NCBI GenBank assembly: GCA_015075005.1
Contig: JABTVC010000002.1
Span: 912,259 to 976,258, forward strand
Source: Planctomycetia bacterium
Lineage (GTDB): Bacteria; Planctomycetota; Brocadiia; Brocadiales; Brocadiaceae
DNA: 64,000 bases
Reading direction: 5' to 3'
The notes below the pieces were generated by a model. That model searched no databases. It saw only the letters and a program-made list of their open reading frames with translations, and was not told where the DNA came from. Of this stretch, positions 32,370-41,342 are shown piece by piece. How positions within the stretch are numbered: the stretch's first letter is position 1; the number at the start of each line of letters is the position of its first letter. A program made the translations under genes and the position numbers.

Positions 32370-33773
32370 ATGGCTAATGATAATACTTTAGTCAAGGCTT
32401 GGTTGCACTTCCTTTGTAATGATGATAACTTGCCCAAAAGTACCGTAGCTGAAACCATTACAAATACCGGTATCAGTATACATACTTCGGACCCCTATAC
32501 AGCAAACGACATGGGGATTGTTTTTTTCGACGATATCAACCAACAGCTTCTTAGTTTTCTTCGGGAAGTCAGCCTCAGTGGACGCAAGCGTGTATTAGCC
32601 ATAGCAGATTCTGGCTCAACTCTGACAAATGGTGTTGTTTGGCGGTTATTGCAAGCAGGTGCCTCTGATGTGTTTTCCTGGGACCATTCAGCGAATCCAG
32701 AAATAGAAATCAAGAATCGTCTCGAACGATGGCATACGGTAGATCAGCTGGCATGCTCATCACTCGTCCGGAACAACCTGGTAGGCCAAAGCCCTGTTTG
32801 GGTTTCCATACTACGCCAAATCATTGAAGTTGCAAAATTTACGGATGCTAATATCCTGATTATGGGTGAAACGGGCACAGGAAAGGAACTGATTGCACGA
32901 CTGATCCATACCCTTGATCAACGATCACAGAAGCATGAACTTGTAGTTCTAGACTGTACTACAATTGTTTCTGAGTTGTCAGGAAGTGAGTTTTTTGGGC
33001 ATGAACGAGGTGCCTTTACTGGCGCTGTCTCCTCACGGGACGGCGCCTTTGCGCTGGCAAATGATGGTACCTTGTTTTTAGATGAGGTAGGAGAATTGCC
33101 ACTCGGACTCCAGGCACAATTATTACGTGTTGTACAGGAACATACGTATAAACGTGTGGGCGGTAATGCCTGGCAAAGTACAAACTTTCGTCTGGTATGT
33201 GCAACGAACAAGAATTTAATGCAGGAGGTTAAGCAGAACAATTTTCGTCATGACTTCTACTATCGTATTGCGAACTGGACATGCAGGCTGCCACCACTCC
33301 GTGAACGTTCCGAAGATATAATGCCACTCGTGCAACATTTTATGAAAATACTGCGTACCGATGAAGATCCTCCAGAATTGGATGAGCCGGTGCGGGAATA
33401 TCTGATTAAACGAGACTACCCTGGCAACGTGCGTGATTTGAGACAGTTGGTAACCCGTCTAACCTACCGGCATATAGGAACGGGTCCCATAACCGCAGGG
33501 GATATTCCTGAGGAAGATCGCCTTTCTCCGGAATCCCTTCAGGAAGATTGGTGCAACAAACACTTTGAATATGCCATACGTCATGCTCTTTCAGCGGGAA
33601 TTGGCCTTAAAGAAATAGGTCGTGCTGCTGAAGAAACTGCCGTCCGTATCGCGGTGAGTAATGAAAAGGGAAACCTGCAGCGTGCTGCAAGAAAACTTGG
33701 GGTAACTGATCGCGCATTGCAACTACGGAGGGCCTCCCGCCGCCAGAATGAAATACCTCAGGAATTCGACTAG
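32370..33773 (+). CDS. Sigma-54-dependent transcriptional activator
   Basis: 467 residues. The N-terminal domain (1-125) resembles a degenerate response-regulator receiver (IVFFDDIN, VLAIADSGS, VVWRLLQAGASDVFSWD) without clear phospho-acceptor logic. The AAA+ domain has Walker A GETGTGKE (166-173), the sigma-54 contact loop GAFTGA (214-219), Walker B TLFLDE (234-239) and the NVRDLRQLV arginine-region segment. The C-terminus ends in a Fis-type helix-turn-helix (GNLQRAARKLGVTDRALQLR). It would open sigma-54 promoters. It is preceded by a terminator and riboswitch candidate, so its expression may depend on c-di-GMP. It is divergent in context from the minus-strand cluster 34465-42886, which could be its target; no convincing -24/-12 element was found by eye. 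Confidence 0.92.
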   Translation: MANDNTLVKAWLHFLCNDDNLPKSTVAETITNTGISIHTSDPYTANDMGIVFFDDINQQLLSFLREVSLSGRKRVLAIADSGSTLTNGVVWRLLQAGASDVFSWDHSANPEIEIKNRLERWHTVDQLACSSLVRNNLVGQSPVWVSILRQIIEVAKFTDANILIMGETGTGKELIARLIHTLDQRSQKHELVVLDCTTIVSELSGSEFFGHERGAFTGAVSSRDGAFALANDGTLFLDEVGELPLGLQAQLLRVVQEHTYKRVGGNAWQSTNFRLVCATNKNLMQEVKQNNFRHDFYYRIANWTCRLPPLRERSEDIMPLVQHFMKILRTDEDPPELDEPVREYLIKRDYPGNVRDLRQLVTRLTYRHIGTGPITAGDIPEEDRLSPESLQEDWCNKHFEYAIRHALSAGIGLKEIGRAAEETAVRIAVSNEKGNLQRAARKLGVTDRALQLRRASRRQNEIPQEFD

Positions 33774-33779
33774 CCAGAG

Positions 33780-33985
33780 AGAAAATAACTGCGGTGATTA
33801 CGACGATTTCAACATCCCGATGAAGACAGGAACAGTCAGAGTCAAAAAGTCTCTTTTCTGCATCCGCCAGCTGTATCGCTTGTTCTGGTAAATCGAAGTA
33901 ACGGACACCTGCTATGACAATATAATAATGGGATGACGTACCGGGTGATCAAGAAATGCCAGTTGCGTCTTACAACCATCTAAAA
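33780..33985 (-). pseudogene. Decayed amidohydrolase fragment
   Basis: Translation of the minus strand gives KTQLAFLDHPVRHPIIILS, a stop, then GVRYFDLPEQAIQLADAEKR and LFDSDCSCLHRDVEI. This parallels the segment AQLALIDHLVRHPNIYTDTA, GVRRFDLLEQTVHRAGAEK and LFGSDGPWLHPGVEL of the intact amidohydrolase at 34465-35301. The catalytic Asp of GSDGP is conserved but the frame is broken. It is a remnant of a second, older copy. Confidence 0.65.
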
Positions 33986-34419
33986 TATTTCCCTGATATG
34001 GAACAATGAACGACACTGGCCATATATACACGTTCCTGAGCGGTTTTTTCACAGCTCCATGTCCGGACGTTATCATAGAAGCCAGGTATCGCCACCCTTC
34101 CCTTGGCGCCATGCAGTTTTGCAGTGATTTCGCAAAGTGCCTGATTGGGGACCCCAGTGCTCTTCGTCGAGGTATGCCAGGCGGCTTGATCCAGCTCTAC
34201 CAGTTGCAGGACGACACCGTTGCGCAGGATTACGAAGTGTGCAGATGCTTCGCTGCGCCGATTCTTAAATCGTTTCATCGCCCCATTCACTGCACCGCAG
34301 CCCGTGGCGTGCAGGACTAAGATGTCGACCGGCTGGTCGTAGCGCCCACTGAAGTTGGGGCTCTGATCCCAGCGGATACAGGAACAAATTGTCTGGTTCA
34401 GCGATGCTCGATCTGACAT
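33970..34419 (-). pseudogene. Chimeric remnant: amidase_2 joined to M20 peptidase fragment
   Basis: The open frame of 149 codons joins two unrelated pieces. Residues about 20-75 (PVDILVLHATGCGAVNGAMK ... ASAHFVILRNGVVLQLVELD, QAAWHTS) are the start of an N-acetylmuramoyl-L-alanine amidase (amidase_2), with its first zinc His in VLHAT. Residues about 90-125 (ITAKLHGAKGRVAIPGFYDN) are an M20-type dipeptidase piece. The product would have neither a complete amidase nor a peptidase. It is interpreted as a deletion junction between two lost genes at the end of the minus-strand cluster. Confidence 0.6.
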
Positions 34420-34464
34420 GCGCCACCTGTTCCAGTTCCGGTATGGACGGCGCCAGTCAGATTT

Positions 34465-35301
34465 TCAACAGGGGAATTCTCCCTCGACCCATGGATCTTT
34501 CCCGTGAAGTTGCAGCGCCAAAGCTTGAGCTGTCACGGGAGCTTTTGTCGAAGGTCTTCCCGTCAAACGCCTTCTCCTGCGCGAAATGAGGCGCAGGAAG
34601 TTGCCGCCGAGCACAAGCTGTTCATCTTCAGGAGGCAAGCCCAGCGCGTATACCTTCGCCAGTTCAACACCCGGATGGAGCCACGGCCCGTCGGAGCCAA
34701 ACAGAATCTTCTCTGCCCCTGCACGATGCACGGTTTGTTCAAGCAAGTCGAAACGGCGAACGCCGGCTGTGTCTGTATAGATGTTCGGATGGCGAACAAG
34801 GTGGTCGATGAGCGCTAATTGCGCCCGCCAGTCATCAGCAAAGCTTCCCAGGTGCGGAATGATGAACGATATATCCTGATATTCCGTCGCCAACAGTTCC
34901 ACCACGGAGATATCACCCGTGACATCGTACAGCACAGGCAATGAGAAGGCACGGGCTGCTTCGCAAATCTCACGGGTTATATGCCCATCATGGCGGTGGA
35001 CCTTGATGCCGCAAAAACCGTAGCGGGCCACTGCCTCCTGGATCATCTTGTGCACATGCCCGCGATCGCGCTCAGGATGGACAAAGGCAAACCCATAGAA
35101 ACGATCGGGGCGACTCGCTATGATCCTTGCCACCTCACGATTTGCGGTCGCATAATCCGAATGAAACGCTGCAAAGAGCACGGTGCGCTGAATTCCTGTT
35201 TCAGCAGCACGACGGAGATACCGCTCCAGCGACGCATTCGTATCCCACGGACCGGTGAGTCCGTCTCCTTTACCTGCATGGCAGTGACTGTCGATAATCA
35301 T
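34465..35301 (-). CDS. Amidohydrolase family 2 protein
   Basis: 278 residues with a TIM-barrel amidohydrolase-2 pattern: the metal-binding IDSHCH at the N-terminus, then IKVHRHDG (a barrel-strand segment), FIIPHLGSFADDW (metal His) and ILFGSDGPW with the catalytic Asp (about residue 222-227). The C-terminal 45 residues (RRRRRLTGRPSTKAPVTAQ) are unusual, basic and low-complexity. Members hydrolyse or decarboxylate small ring or carboxyl compounds; the substrate is unknown. It is the last intact gene of the minus-strand cluster, 207 bp after the PGBD/GIY-YIG gene, and a decayed paralogue lies just beyond it. Confidence 0.85.
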   Translation of the reverse strand: MIIDSHCHAGKGDGLTGPWDTNASLERYLRRAAETGIQRTVLFAAFHSDYATANREVARIIASRPDRFYGFAFVHPERDRGHVHKMIQEAVARYGFCGIKVHRHDGHITREICEAARAFSLPVLYDVTGDISVVELLATEYQDISFIIPHLGSFADDWRAQLALIDHLVRHPNIYTDTAGVRRFDLLEQTVHRAGAEKILFGSDGPWLHPGVELAKVYALGLPPEDEQLVLGGNFLRLISRRRRRLTGRPSTKAPVTAQALALQLHGKDPWVEGEFPC

Positions 35302-35508
35302 GGCTTCATCTTAAAGTGATGGGATATAAATAGGTGCATATCCATTGTAAACTCTCAATTTCATCTATCTTCTAAAACTCCTGAAAATCTGTCAGCGTCC
35401 CTTGTATAGAACGTTCCTGTACCATTAGATAGAAGTTTAGGATAAGGTCTCCGATTCCATCTTCTCTTAAAGGGTATCGAAACGGGAAATGGTTCATCTC
35501 GTTCATTC

Positions 35509-36729
35509 TTACTTTCTTTTCGCCCCTCGCTTTGGTGCGGTAGTTCTTTTAGAGTCGCAGAAAAATTTTTCTGCTACAACCTCTGTAGGTGGTACCATGC
35601 CCGGGTAATATATAGTGATTTTACTGTTGCCTTGGAATTCTACACATTCCCCCACTAAACGGTCATGCTTATCTCTTCGGTTCGCAGGCGGATTGAACTT
35701 CTTGATAAAGTACATTTCTAGAACCCGGAGCAGCGTCTCCTCCAGCTTGGCGTTTATTTCCTTCTGTGTCATGCCTCTTGCCTTTGCTTGTGTCAGAATT
35801 GGCATCCACTTTCCCCCTGTCTTCTTTTTTAACCCCTCGGCTTCGTTTGGCGTGAAATCCCTGGTAGTTGACATTTCGTACCACCCCACTCGGACATTAG
35901 CGTCTTCCAGGCATTTTCCATAGCATTTCTCAGAGAAATTGAAGTCTTTGAAGACCTTAAACCGATCCTGAAAGCGATCCTGAATGCTTTTTTCTGCCTT
36001 GCCGATGTACCAAGGTTCATTATTCCTTCGTTCCCCTGTGTAGATGAAGTAGAGTCCTTTCTTTTTCGGCAAGTTATTCTCGATGTCGGCCTTATTATGG
36101 AGGCGAACTGGACTGTAGTGAATCAGCTTTACCATATAGTCTTTAGATACCTGAAATTCTTCCTCGAAGTTATCTAACTCCTCCCCTAAGCCGAGTTCGG
36201 TTGTTATGTCTCCAGTCTGGGGTGGTTGATTACCGCTCATGGCAATGAGTGTATCCTCGGTTTGGGGGTCAACGATACCAGTGATTGATAACCCTTGCTG
36301 TTCTTGAAAGCTACCAATTGCGCGTCGGGTTTCGATACGCATCACCCCATCGACGGGTAAATTCAGTCCCATACTCGTGTTCAATGAATGTTGTATCCAG
36401 CGAACATGCTCCGAGCCAGATGGTTCCTGGGCATTCGTGGATGGCTCATGGTCAACAGCCAAAGGATTCCACGGCATGATGATGCGGGGCATGGGCCGGA
36501 CAATAATCGGTCTCGGCTGGCCGACAGGATGTGGCCTTGCTGGTCTCCTCAAAGAAGTCGGAATAGGGCGTGACGGTCGTGGCCGGATGCCGGTCTGACG
36601 CACGGGTATCCGTCGAATACGGGTAAACTCTTTCTCTGCTTCCGGATTGATCAGCTCCGGATCGAACTCATCCTGGAATTCCGGGTAGACCTCAAATGGT
36701 TCTGCCTCAAATGCAAACGGGTTGTTCAT
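35509..36729 (-). CDS. Peptidoglycan-binding domain fused to a GIY-YIG nuclease domain
   Basis: 406 residues, no signal peptide. The order is: acidic aromatic N-terminus (1-38, NPFAFEAEPFEVYPEFQDEF), Pro/Arg-rich linker (38-95), peptidoglycan-binding domain type 1 (about 105-165: HVRWIQHSLNTSMGLNLPVD then AIGSFQEQQGLSITGIVDP), then a GIY-YIG nuclease-like domain (about 222-352) with GLYFIYTG (225-232), PWYIGKAEKSIQDRFQDRF (YIG at 241-243) and FIKKFNPPANRR at the end. The N-terminal acidic segment resembles those of the two glycine-zipper proteins upstream (FEYAFEG, FEYEFEG), so it may be a shared targeting or recruitment tag. A nuclease joined to a wall-binding module suggests a delivered toxin or effector; this is inference. 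Confidence 0.8.
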   Translation of the reverse strand: MNNPFAFEAEPFEVYPEFQDEFDPELINPEAEKEFTRIRRIPVRQTGIRPRPSRPIPTSLRRPARPHPVGQPRPIIVRPMPRIIMPWNPLAVDHEPSTNAQEPSGSEHVRWIQHSLNTSMGLNLPVDGVMRIETRRAIGSFQEQQGLSITGIVDPQTEDTLIAMSGNQPPQTGDITTELGLGEELDNFEEEFQVSKDYMVKLIHYSPVRLHNKADIENNLPKKKGLYFIYTGERRNNEPWYIGKAEKSIQDRFQDRFKVFKDFNFSEKCYGKCLEDANVRVGWYEMSTTRDFTPNEAEGLKKKTGGKWMPILTQAKARGMTQKEINAKLEETLLRVLEMYFIKKFNPPANRRDKHDRLVGECVEFQGNSKITIYYPGMVPPTEVVAEKFFCDSKRTTAPKRGAKRK

Positions 36730-36766
36730 AATTCACCTCGAAACTTTATTTTTAGTTTTTTCATTT

Positions 36767-37900
36767 TTATACTATTGCTGTATAAAAACTTCTTTTCTGG
36801 TTAATTGGTTTCAACGTATCTGCGCCATGAAATATAGCATATTCAAGCATTGCCATCGCTTTATCGATATCCGACAAACTATGTTGTGCGGTGATGAGAA
36901 AACTAATGCGCACACCATGCCCGTGACGTCCGTGATGAAGGACTGTCCGTATCCCTTTGAGATAAAGATGCTCATGGAGGGCTACCACATCTAGTCCTGG
37001 TACAGGCAAGAGCGTTTGTACGGGGAATAATCCACCGGTAGCAGATAGGCCAATCTCTTTCAGTCGTTTGCGAAAGTATAGAACAAGGTGTGCTAAGCCG
37101 AATCGAATTGCATCCCCCTTTGTTCTGTTTACCTCAAGTGCGTGTTCGGCTGCATGCACGACGGCAATTGATGGTGGACTGCAGTGTACCCGCGTCTTAT
37201 TCTTCTCTTTAAAAAGTCTTATCATGCCTATACTGCCTGACAAGACGGCTACCGGAACGCCAAAACCTTTAGCCAGAGAGCTGACTGTCAGGATATCATC
37301 TCCCCTTACTTTGCTCAGCTGGAGTATGCCACCACCTCCTCTGCCATAGGGAGCTTTGGGACAGGGGGCATGTCCGAAGATGCCCAACGCCTGCGTATCA
37401 TCTATAATCAATTGCCCATTGTATGCACGTGCACACTTCAGATATTCAGCAACCGGGGCTGGTTTGCCACAACCAGGACACATACCATCAGAGACTATCA
37501 AAGGTCTCCGATGGCATAGTCCGTCCTGTCTTAACATCTGGTTTAACACATCAATATCGTAGTGGCGGAAGGTTCGCAGAGGCACACCCAGTGCCGCCGC
37601 ACGCTCAACACCCCACCGGACGATGGGATAGACACCGGCATCCATGTAGATTACTATTTTACTCTTAGCCAGTATTCCGAATAAGTCCCAGGATAGATGC
37701 AATGTTGAGGGTGCAAGTAATGCACTCTCGCAACCCTGTAAGGTAGCTAACATATCAGCTACCTTACTTTCACCTGGATATCTGGCAAGGGCAGCCGGCA
37801 CACCGGTCGCGAATTGAGCCCACGGCCTTAAGGACTGGCTGGTGTGCCGCAGGCCCAGGTAAAGCACTGAAGTGAAGTCTAAAACTGCTGCATGTCTCAT
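36767..37900 (-). CDS. Alpha-oxoamine-synthase-like PLP-dependent enzyme
   Basis: 377 residues of fold-type I PLP enzyme. IIDDTQALGIFG (about residues 165-176) holds the Asp that binds the pyridine nitrogen, and TVSSLAKGFGVPV (about 205-217) the PLP-binding Lys. LQGCESALLAPSTLHLSWDL and the C-terminal small domain (VRISFLITAQHSLSDIDKAM) fit the 8-amino-7-oxononanoate synthase/serine palmitoyltransferase group. These condense an amino acid with an acyl-CoA. The segment DGMCPGCGKPAPVAEYLKCA replaces the usual DGVFSMDGD.AP block, with extra cysteines, so substrate use is unclear. Its ATG overlaps the TGA of the upstream gene (37897-37900). Confidence 0.85.
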   Translation of the reverse strand: MRHAAVLDFTSVLYLGLRHTSQSLRPWAQFATGVPAALARYPGESKVADMLATLQGCESALLAPSTLHLSWDLFGILAKSKIVIYMDAGVYPIVRWGVERAAALGVPLRTFRHYDIDVLNQMLRQDGLCHRRPLIVSDGMCPGCGKPAPVAEYLKCARAYNGQLIIDDTQALGIFGHAPCPKAPYGRGGGGILQLSKVRGDDILTVSSLAKGFGVPVAVLSGSIGMIRLFKEKNKTRVHCSPPSIAVVHAAEHALEVNRTKGDAIRFGLAHLVLYFRKRLKEIGLSATGGLFPVQTLLPVPGLDVVALHEHLYLKGIRTVLHHGRHGHGVRISFLITAQHSLSDIDKAMAMLEYAIFHGADTLKPINQKRSFYTAIV

Positions 37901-39981
37901 CTTCCCGATGTCTGTGTTAACAGTCGCTTCTGGAGATGCACTGCCGGCTTGGCGTAGTCCACGGCATCAGGATTTGTGAGGTCCACGCCCGTCGTGGCCC
38001 GATAGGCATGCAAGTAGCCCTGGATCTCTGGCCTCCAGTATCGCGCCCAGTTCTTTGCTGAGTCCTCAAAATTGATATCAATCCAGTCTCCGTATCGAAT
38101 TGAAAGGAGGATTTGTTCACCAAACACCCCAAGGTCGCGGAAATGTGTCACCGTGACGTCAGTCCAACCCTGTAATGTCTTCATGGTGTCCACCTGGCCC
38201 ATCCAGGCTTCCTTATATGGCACCATTGGGCGGCTCTGCAGGAACTCCCGCATTTCAGGCCTGGCCAGGAGCCACTCCTGGATAAGCATCTCTTCACGAG
38301 CTTTCCAGGGAAGGTCGCCGAACTGGTTATGGGCACCCTGGGCAAGCAGGAGGTGAACTTCCTTGAGTGCGTTTAAGAGTGGAAAGCCATCGGCAATGAT
38401 GGTCGTGTCATTGTCTTCCTTGAAAAAGACCGAGCAAAGATGTAAAAGATTATGGAACCCCTCCAGGAACTTCGATCGGCTGTCGGCTGAACGAAGCGTG
38501 GGTACTGCCTTGCCATAGAGTGTCAGGCCATAGTGGTGATCGTATTCGTACGTCCGTCGTTTCACGGTCAGCCGATGCTGCTCGTCCTGAATGTAGCCCC
38601 AGAGCAGGTTATTCAGGGGTCTGAGGGGATCAATCTCCAGGTGTGCTAATGGATCCCTGCCGCCAGGCCCCCTCACATTCTGAAAGCGACGGCTGATGGC
38701 ATTCATGGTCTGTACGAGCATTCCTTCCTCGATCCAGTAGTTCCAAATAAGCTCGATGAGACATGGCCCGTCTACTTTAGAAGTCAGGACTCCGTAACAA
38801 TGTACGTTCCCGACTTCATCACCTGGAAATACGGACTTCACGATTCGGTTGATATAAGGAAGTCGCCCACCACCCAGGTACTCTGTCAACCGACCTTGGA
38901 TTTCATTGAGTGAAACGGCCTTACCGAGCCGATTTGCTTCTTCCTGGGGTTCAAAAATCACATCGCTACTGTTGGTGCCTGTATTATTGATGGCCACGCC
39001 GCACTCCAGTAACAGGAAGGTTTGTGTGGCGGTTTTCAGCAATTCATAAGCGCCTACACCGTAGACGTTGGATCCCAGTTCCTCTAATTGTCTGGTTAAG
39101 ACAGGGCTCTCAGGACTTTCCCGGTGACGCCCGCAGAGTACCCGGTCGATGAAATCCTTGTAGCCACTGCCGCTGAACGAGAGGGCACGTGTTCGATTAC
39201 GAATCGCAACCCACAAGGCCTGATCCTTCGTTGGGTTAGCAGCCGTACGACGAAGCGTAACGCCTATATTTCCAGCTATTGGTTGATTCGGTCTTTCAGC
39301 TGCATTTAAATCAGTTGAACCGGCAATTATTGCAGGTGGTTCTCCGCCTCCGTGAGGCAGTATTCGATTTAAGTATAATGACCACAGGTGACTCTGTTTG
39401 CCTGCTGGTAAACTCTGAATTTCCCAGACAAGTGGATCAGTTGGATCTCCTATAGAACCATCAGGTTTCTTTAAATGAACATATTGCTTTAACTGATCCG
39501 ACCCATTGTATTCTATTTTTGTCCTTAAAACGCCACTTTCCATTGGTTGATGACACTCAGTTGTCTCACAGATATCTCTAAAGTATTTCTTTGTTTGTGA
39601 AACATTCATGTCGGGTTTAAGACAAACATTTGCAGTACACCCACATTCGACCTTAACGCATTGAGGTTCTGTCTTTGGATAATTATTGTAGACCACAATG
39701 TAAATTCCGGATGGTAGATTCGTAAAACTGGCGTACCCCTTGTCGTCCGTAAGGCCATCTTTTATGAGATTATGTTTGAAATTATGGTCTGGACCTTCAC
39801 GATCGTCGCACCATTTATCTGCATTGAAGTTACGGCAGTCGCAAAGAGACTTAGGCGCAGCGTAGACAAGTATGTGTGCGTTGCTAATAGGTGCTTGTGT
39901 GCCACCTTTGTCTGAAACGCAAACGATAATTGTACCTGGTCTGGTCTCTTTCGCAGGATTACATTTAATAGTATTTTCCAT
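37897..39981 (-). CDS. Large protein of unknown family with a CNA-B/carboxypeptidase-like N-terminal domain
   Basis: 694 residues, no signal peptide. Residues about 18-125 form a Cys-rich beta-sandwich like a carboxypeptidase-regulatory/CNA-B domain (ISNAHILVYAAPKSLCDC, GLTDDKGYASFTNLPSGIYI). The remaining 500 residues are mostly helical with conserved-looking blocks (EYLGGGRLPYINRIVKSVFP, YEYDHHYGLTLYGKAVPTLR, KNWARYWRPEIQGYLHAYRA, TGVDLTNPDAVDYAKPAVHL). I do not recognise this part. It lies between the zincin-like gene (11 bp upstream) and the PLP enzyme gene (4-bp ATGA overlap), so it is translated as part of the cluster. Confidence 0.75.
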   Translation of the reverse strand: MENTIKCNPAKETRPGTIIVCVSDKGGTQAPISNAHILVYAAPKSLCDCRNFNADKWCDDREGPDHNFKHNLIKDGLTDDKGYASFTNLPSGIYIVVYNNYPKTEPQCVKVECGCTANVCLKPDMNVSQTKKYFRDICETTECHQPMESGVLRTKIEYNGSDQLKQYVHLKKPDGSIGDPTDPLVWEIQSLPAGKQSHLWSLYLNRILPHGGGEPPAIIAGSTDLNAAERPNQPIAGNIGVTLRRTAANPTKDQALWVAIRNRTRALSFSGSGYKDFIDRVLCGRHRESPESPVLTRQLEELGSNVYGVGAYELLKTATQTFLLLECGVAINNTGTNSSDVIFEPQEEANRLGKAVSLNEIQGRLTEYLGGGRLPYINRIVKSVFPGDEVGNVHCYGVLTSKVDGPCLIELIWNYWIEEGMLVQTMNAISRRFQNVRGPGGRDPLAHLEIDPLRPLNNLLWGYIQDEQHRLTVKRRTYEYDHHYGLTLYGKAVPTLRSADSRSKFLEGFHNLLHLCSVFFKEDNDTTIIADGFPLLNALKEVHLLLAQGAHNQFGDLPWKAREEMLIQEWLLARPEMREFLQSRPMVPYKEAWMGQVDTMKTLQGWTDVTVTHFRDLGVFGEQILLSIRYGDWIDINFEDSAKNWARYWRPEIQGYLHAYRATTGVDLTNPDAVDYAKPAVHLQKRLLTQTSGR

Positions 39982-39992
39982 CGTTTTCCTCC

Positions 39993-41339
39993 TTATTTAA
40001 TAGTCATGATAAATTTACTCTGTAGCCCAGATGCAGCTCCACATGCACACTTCCTGGGCGCTGTGGCAAAAACTGCGGATCTGGCTACGGTGCTGCGTAG
40101 CGCCCAGTAGTTGAGAATGCCTGCCACGGTACGGCTCTCCTCTTCCGGGCTAATCGTCCCATCGGCCTTCGCCTGGCCTAACACCGCGAAGACAAGTGAG
40201 GGGGATATAGCCCGTATTCGCATGGGATCGGTACGCCATGCCCCGTAATAAGCGGCAAGATGTGCTGGCTGTCGTTCCTCAATCGACATCGCTTCGATAA
40301 GCGAGGCGCCCTTTAATGTATTGGGGCGGTGATGAGCCAAAAGTGCGACAAATCCCGGCATGCTGGCCTCCAGTGTGACAAGCAACTGCAGTATTTCATC
40401 AGCCAAACCGGCTGTTGGATAAAACGACTCCCATAGCTGTGCGAATTTATCCCATTGTGGGTGGGGATAGAGCACGCGCCCCATGGCGCAACTCAGCTTG
40501 ACGCGGATCCAAGGGATTGGGTGTGGATCGTCCAAACCCATCCGAAAGACAAATGCGCGCGGAAGGCTGACTACGCCGATAAGTCCGAGCGTGGATGCAA
40601 CGCCTACTTTGGCAACAGACCAGAAGTCGGCAAGGATTTCGGATATCCAGCGCTCCCAAAGCTGCCATGCGATCTGTTGTGTACTGTTGTTCCTCTGCAT
40701 GCCTCGGAGCATCGGCCGCAGGGAATTGGCGAGGTTGAGCAGCGCTGATGCCTGGTGACCCACTTCGTGTACGAGGGAAGAGGCGATCCCGCTGCCAACC
40801 ATACGCTCACGAGGAACCCGAATCACCGCCACGGGATTCTCTCCGCCGCCAGGGAGTCTGGTACGGGCCCGTCGAATGGCAGCCCCGTGTCCACGGTCCA
40901 GATAGCAGACCACTGGTGGTGCATTGTAGTATTCGCCCGGCAGTCCTAATGCGTCAGCAGCGAGAGCATCGAGGCCTGATAGCCAGACACCGTTTTCGTA
41001 CTCGCTACGCTGGACGAGTACATCGGAGAAAATATCAAACTGTGTAAGCACGGCATTAAATCTCATTCGGAGAAAGGTAAACCTTCGCTGTGCTTCGGCC
41101 GGCGTGGCATGGAGTCCGCCATACCCGTGTAGCCACTTAAGATACTTCCCCACCAATCCTCGCAGCTTGTGGCGTCCGCTGGCCAGATATTGCTCGATTG
41201 CTGCCTGTGCGACCGGCGAGATTGCTGCTGCTGTGACCGTGGGCATGAGCAACGCAAACGGCTTAATTCGTGCGAGTCGCGTTAGCAGAGCGCGCGCCTC
41301 CTGACCAAGCATCGATAAAGCAAGAGATCCTGTAGGCAT
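39993..41339 (-). CDS. Zincin-like metalloprotease-motif protein
   Basis: 448 residues. SSLVHEVGHQASALL contains HEVGH (191-195), a zincin HExxH motif. WISEILADFW (about 231-240) offers the downstream Glu and Asp typical of a third zinc ligand. The region before it has ordered strands (PPVVCYLDRGHGAAIRRART, ENPVAVIRVPRERMVGSGIA). No signal peptide. The C-terminal 170 residues are helical and end near CACGAASG. It is probably a zinc peptidase for processing or immunity in the cluster, but the family is not recognised and activity is inferred from the motif only. It lies 3 bp after the first glycine-zipper gene. Confidence 0.75.
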   Translation of the reverse strand: MPTGSLALSMLGQEARALLTRLARIKPFALLMPTVTAAAISPVAQAAIEQYLASGRHKLRGLVGKYLKWLHGYGGLHATPAEAQRRFTFLRMRFNAVLTQFDIFSDVLVQRSEYENGVWLSGLDALAADALGLPGEYYNAPPVVCYLDRGHGAAIRRARTRLPGGGENPVAVIRVPRERMVGSGIASSLVHEVGHQASALLNLANSLRPMLRGMQRNNSTQQIAWQLWERWISEILADFWSVAKVGVASTLGLIGVVSLPRAFVFRMGLDDPHPIPWIRVKLSCAMGRVLYPHPQWDKFAQLWESFYPTAGLADEILQLLVTLEASMPGFVALLAHHRPNTLKGASLIEAMSIEERQPAHLAAYYGAWRTDPMRIRAISPSLVFAVLGQAKADGTISPEEESRTVAGILNYWALRSTVARSAVFATAPRKCACGAASGLQSKFIMTIK

Positions 41340-41342
41340 GGC

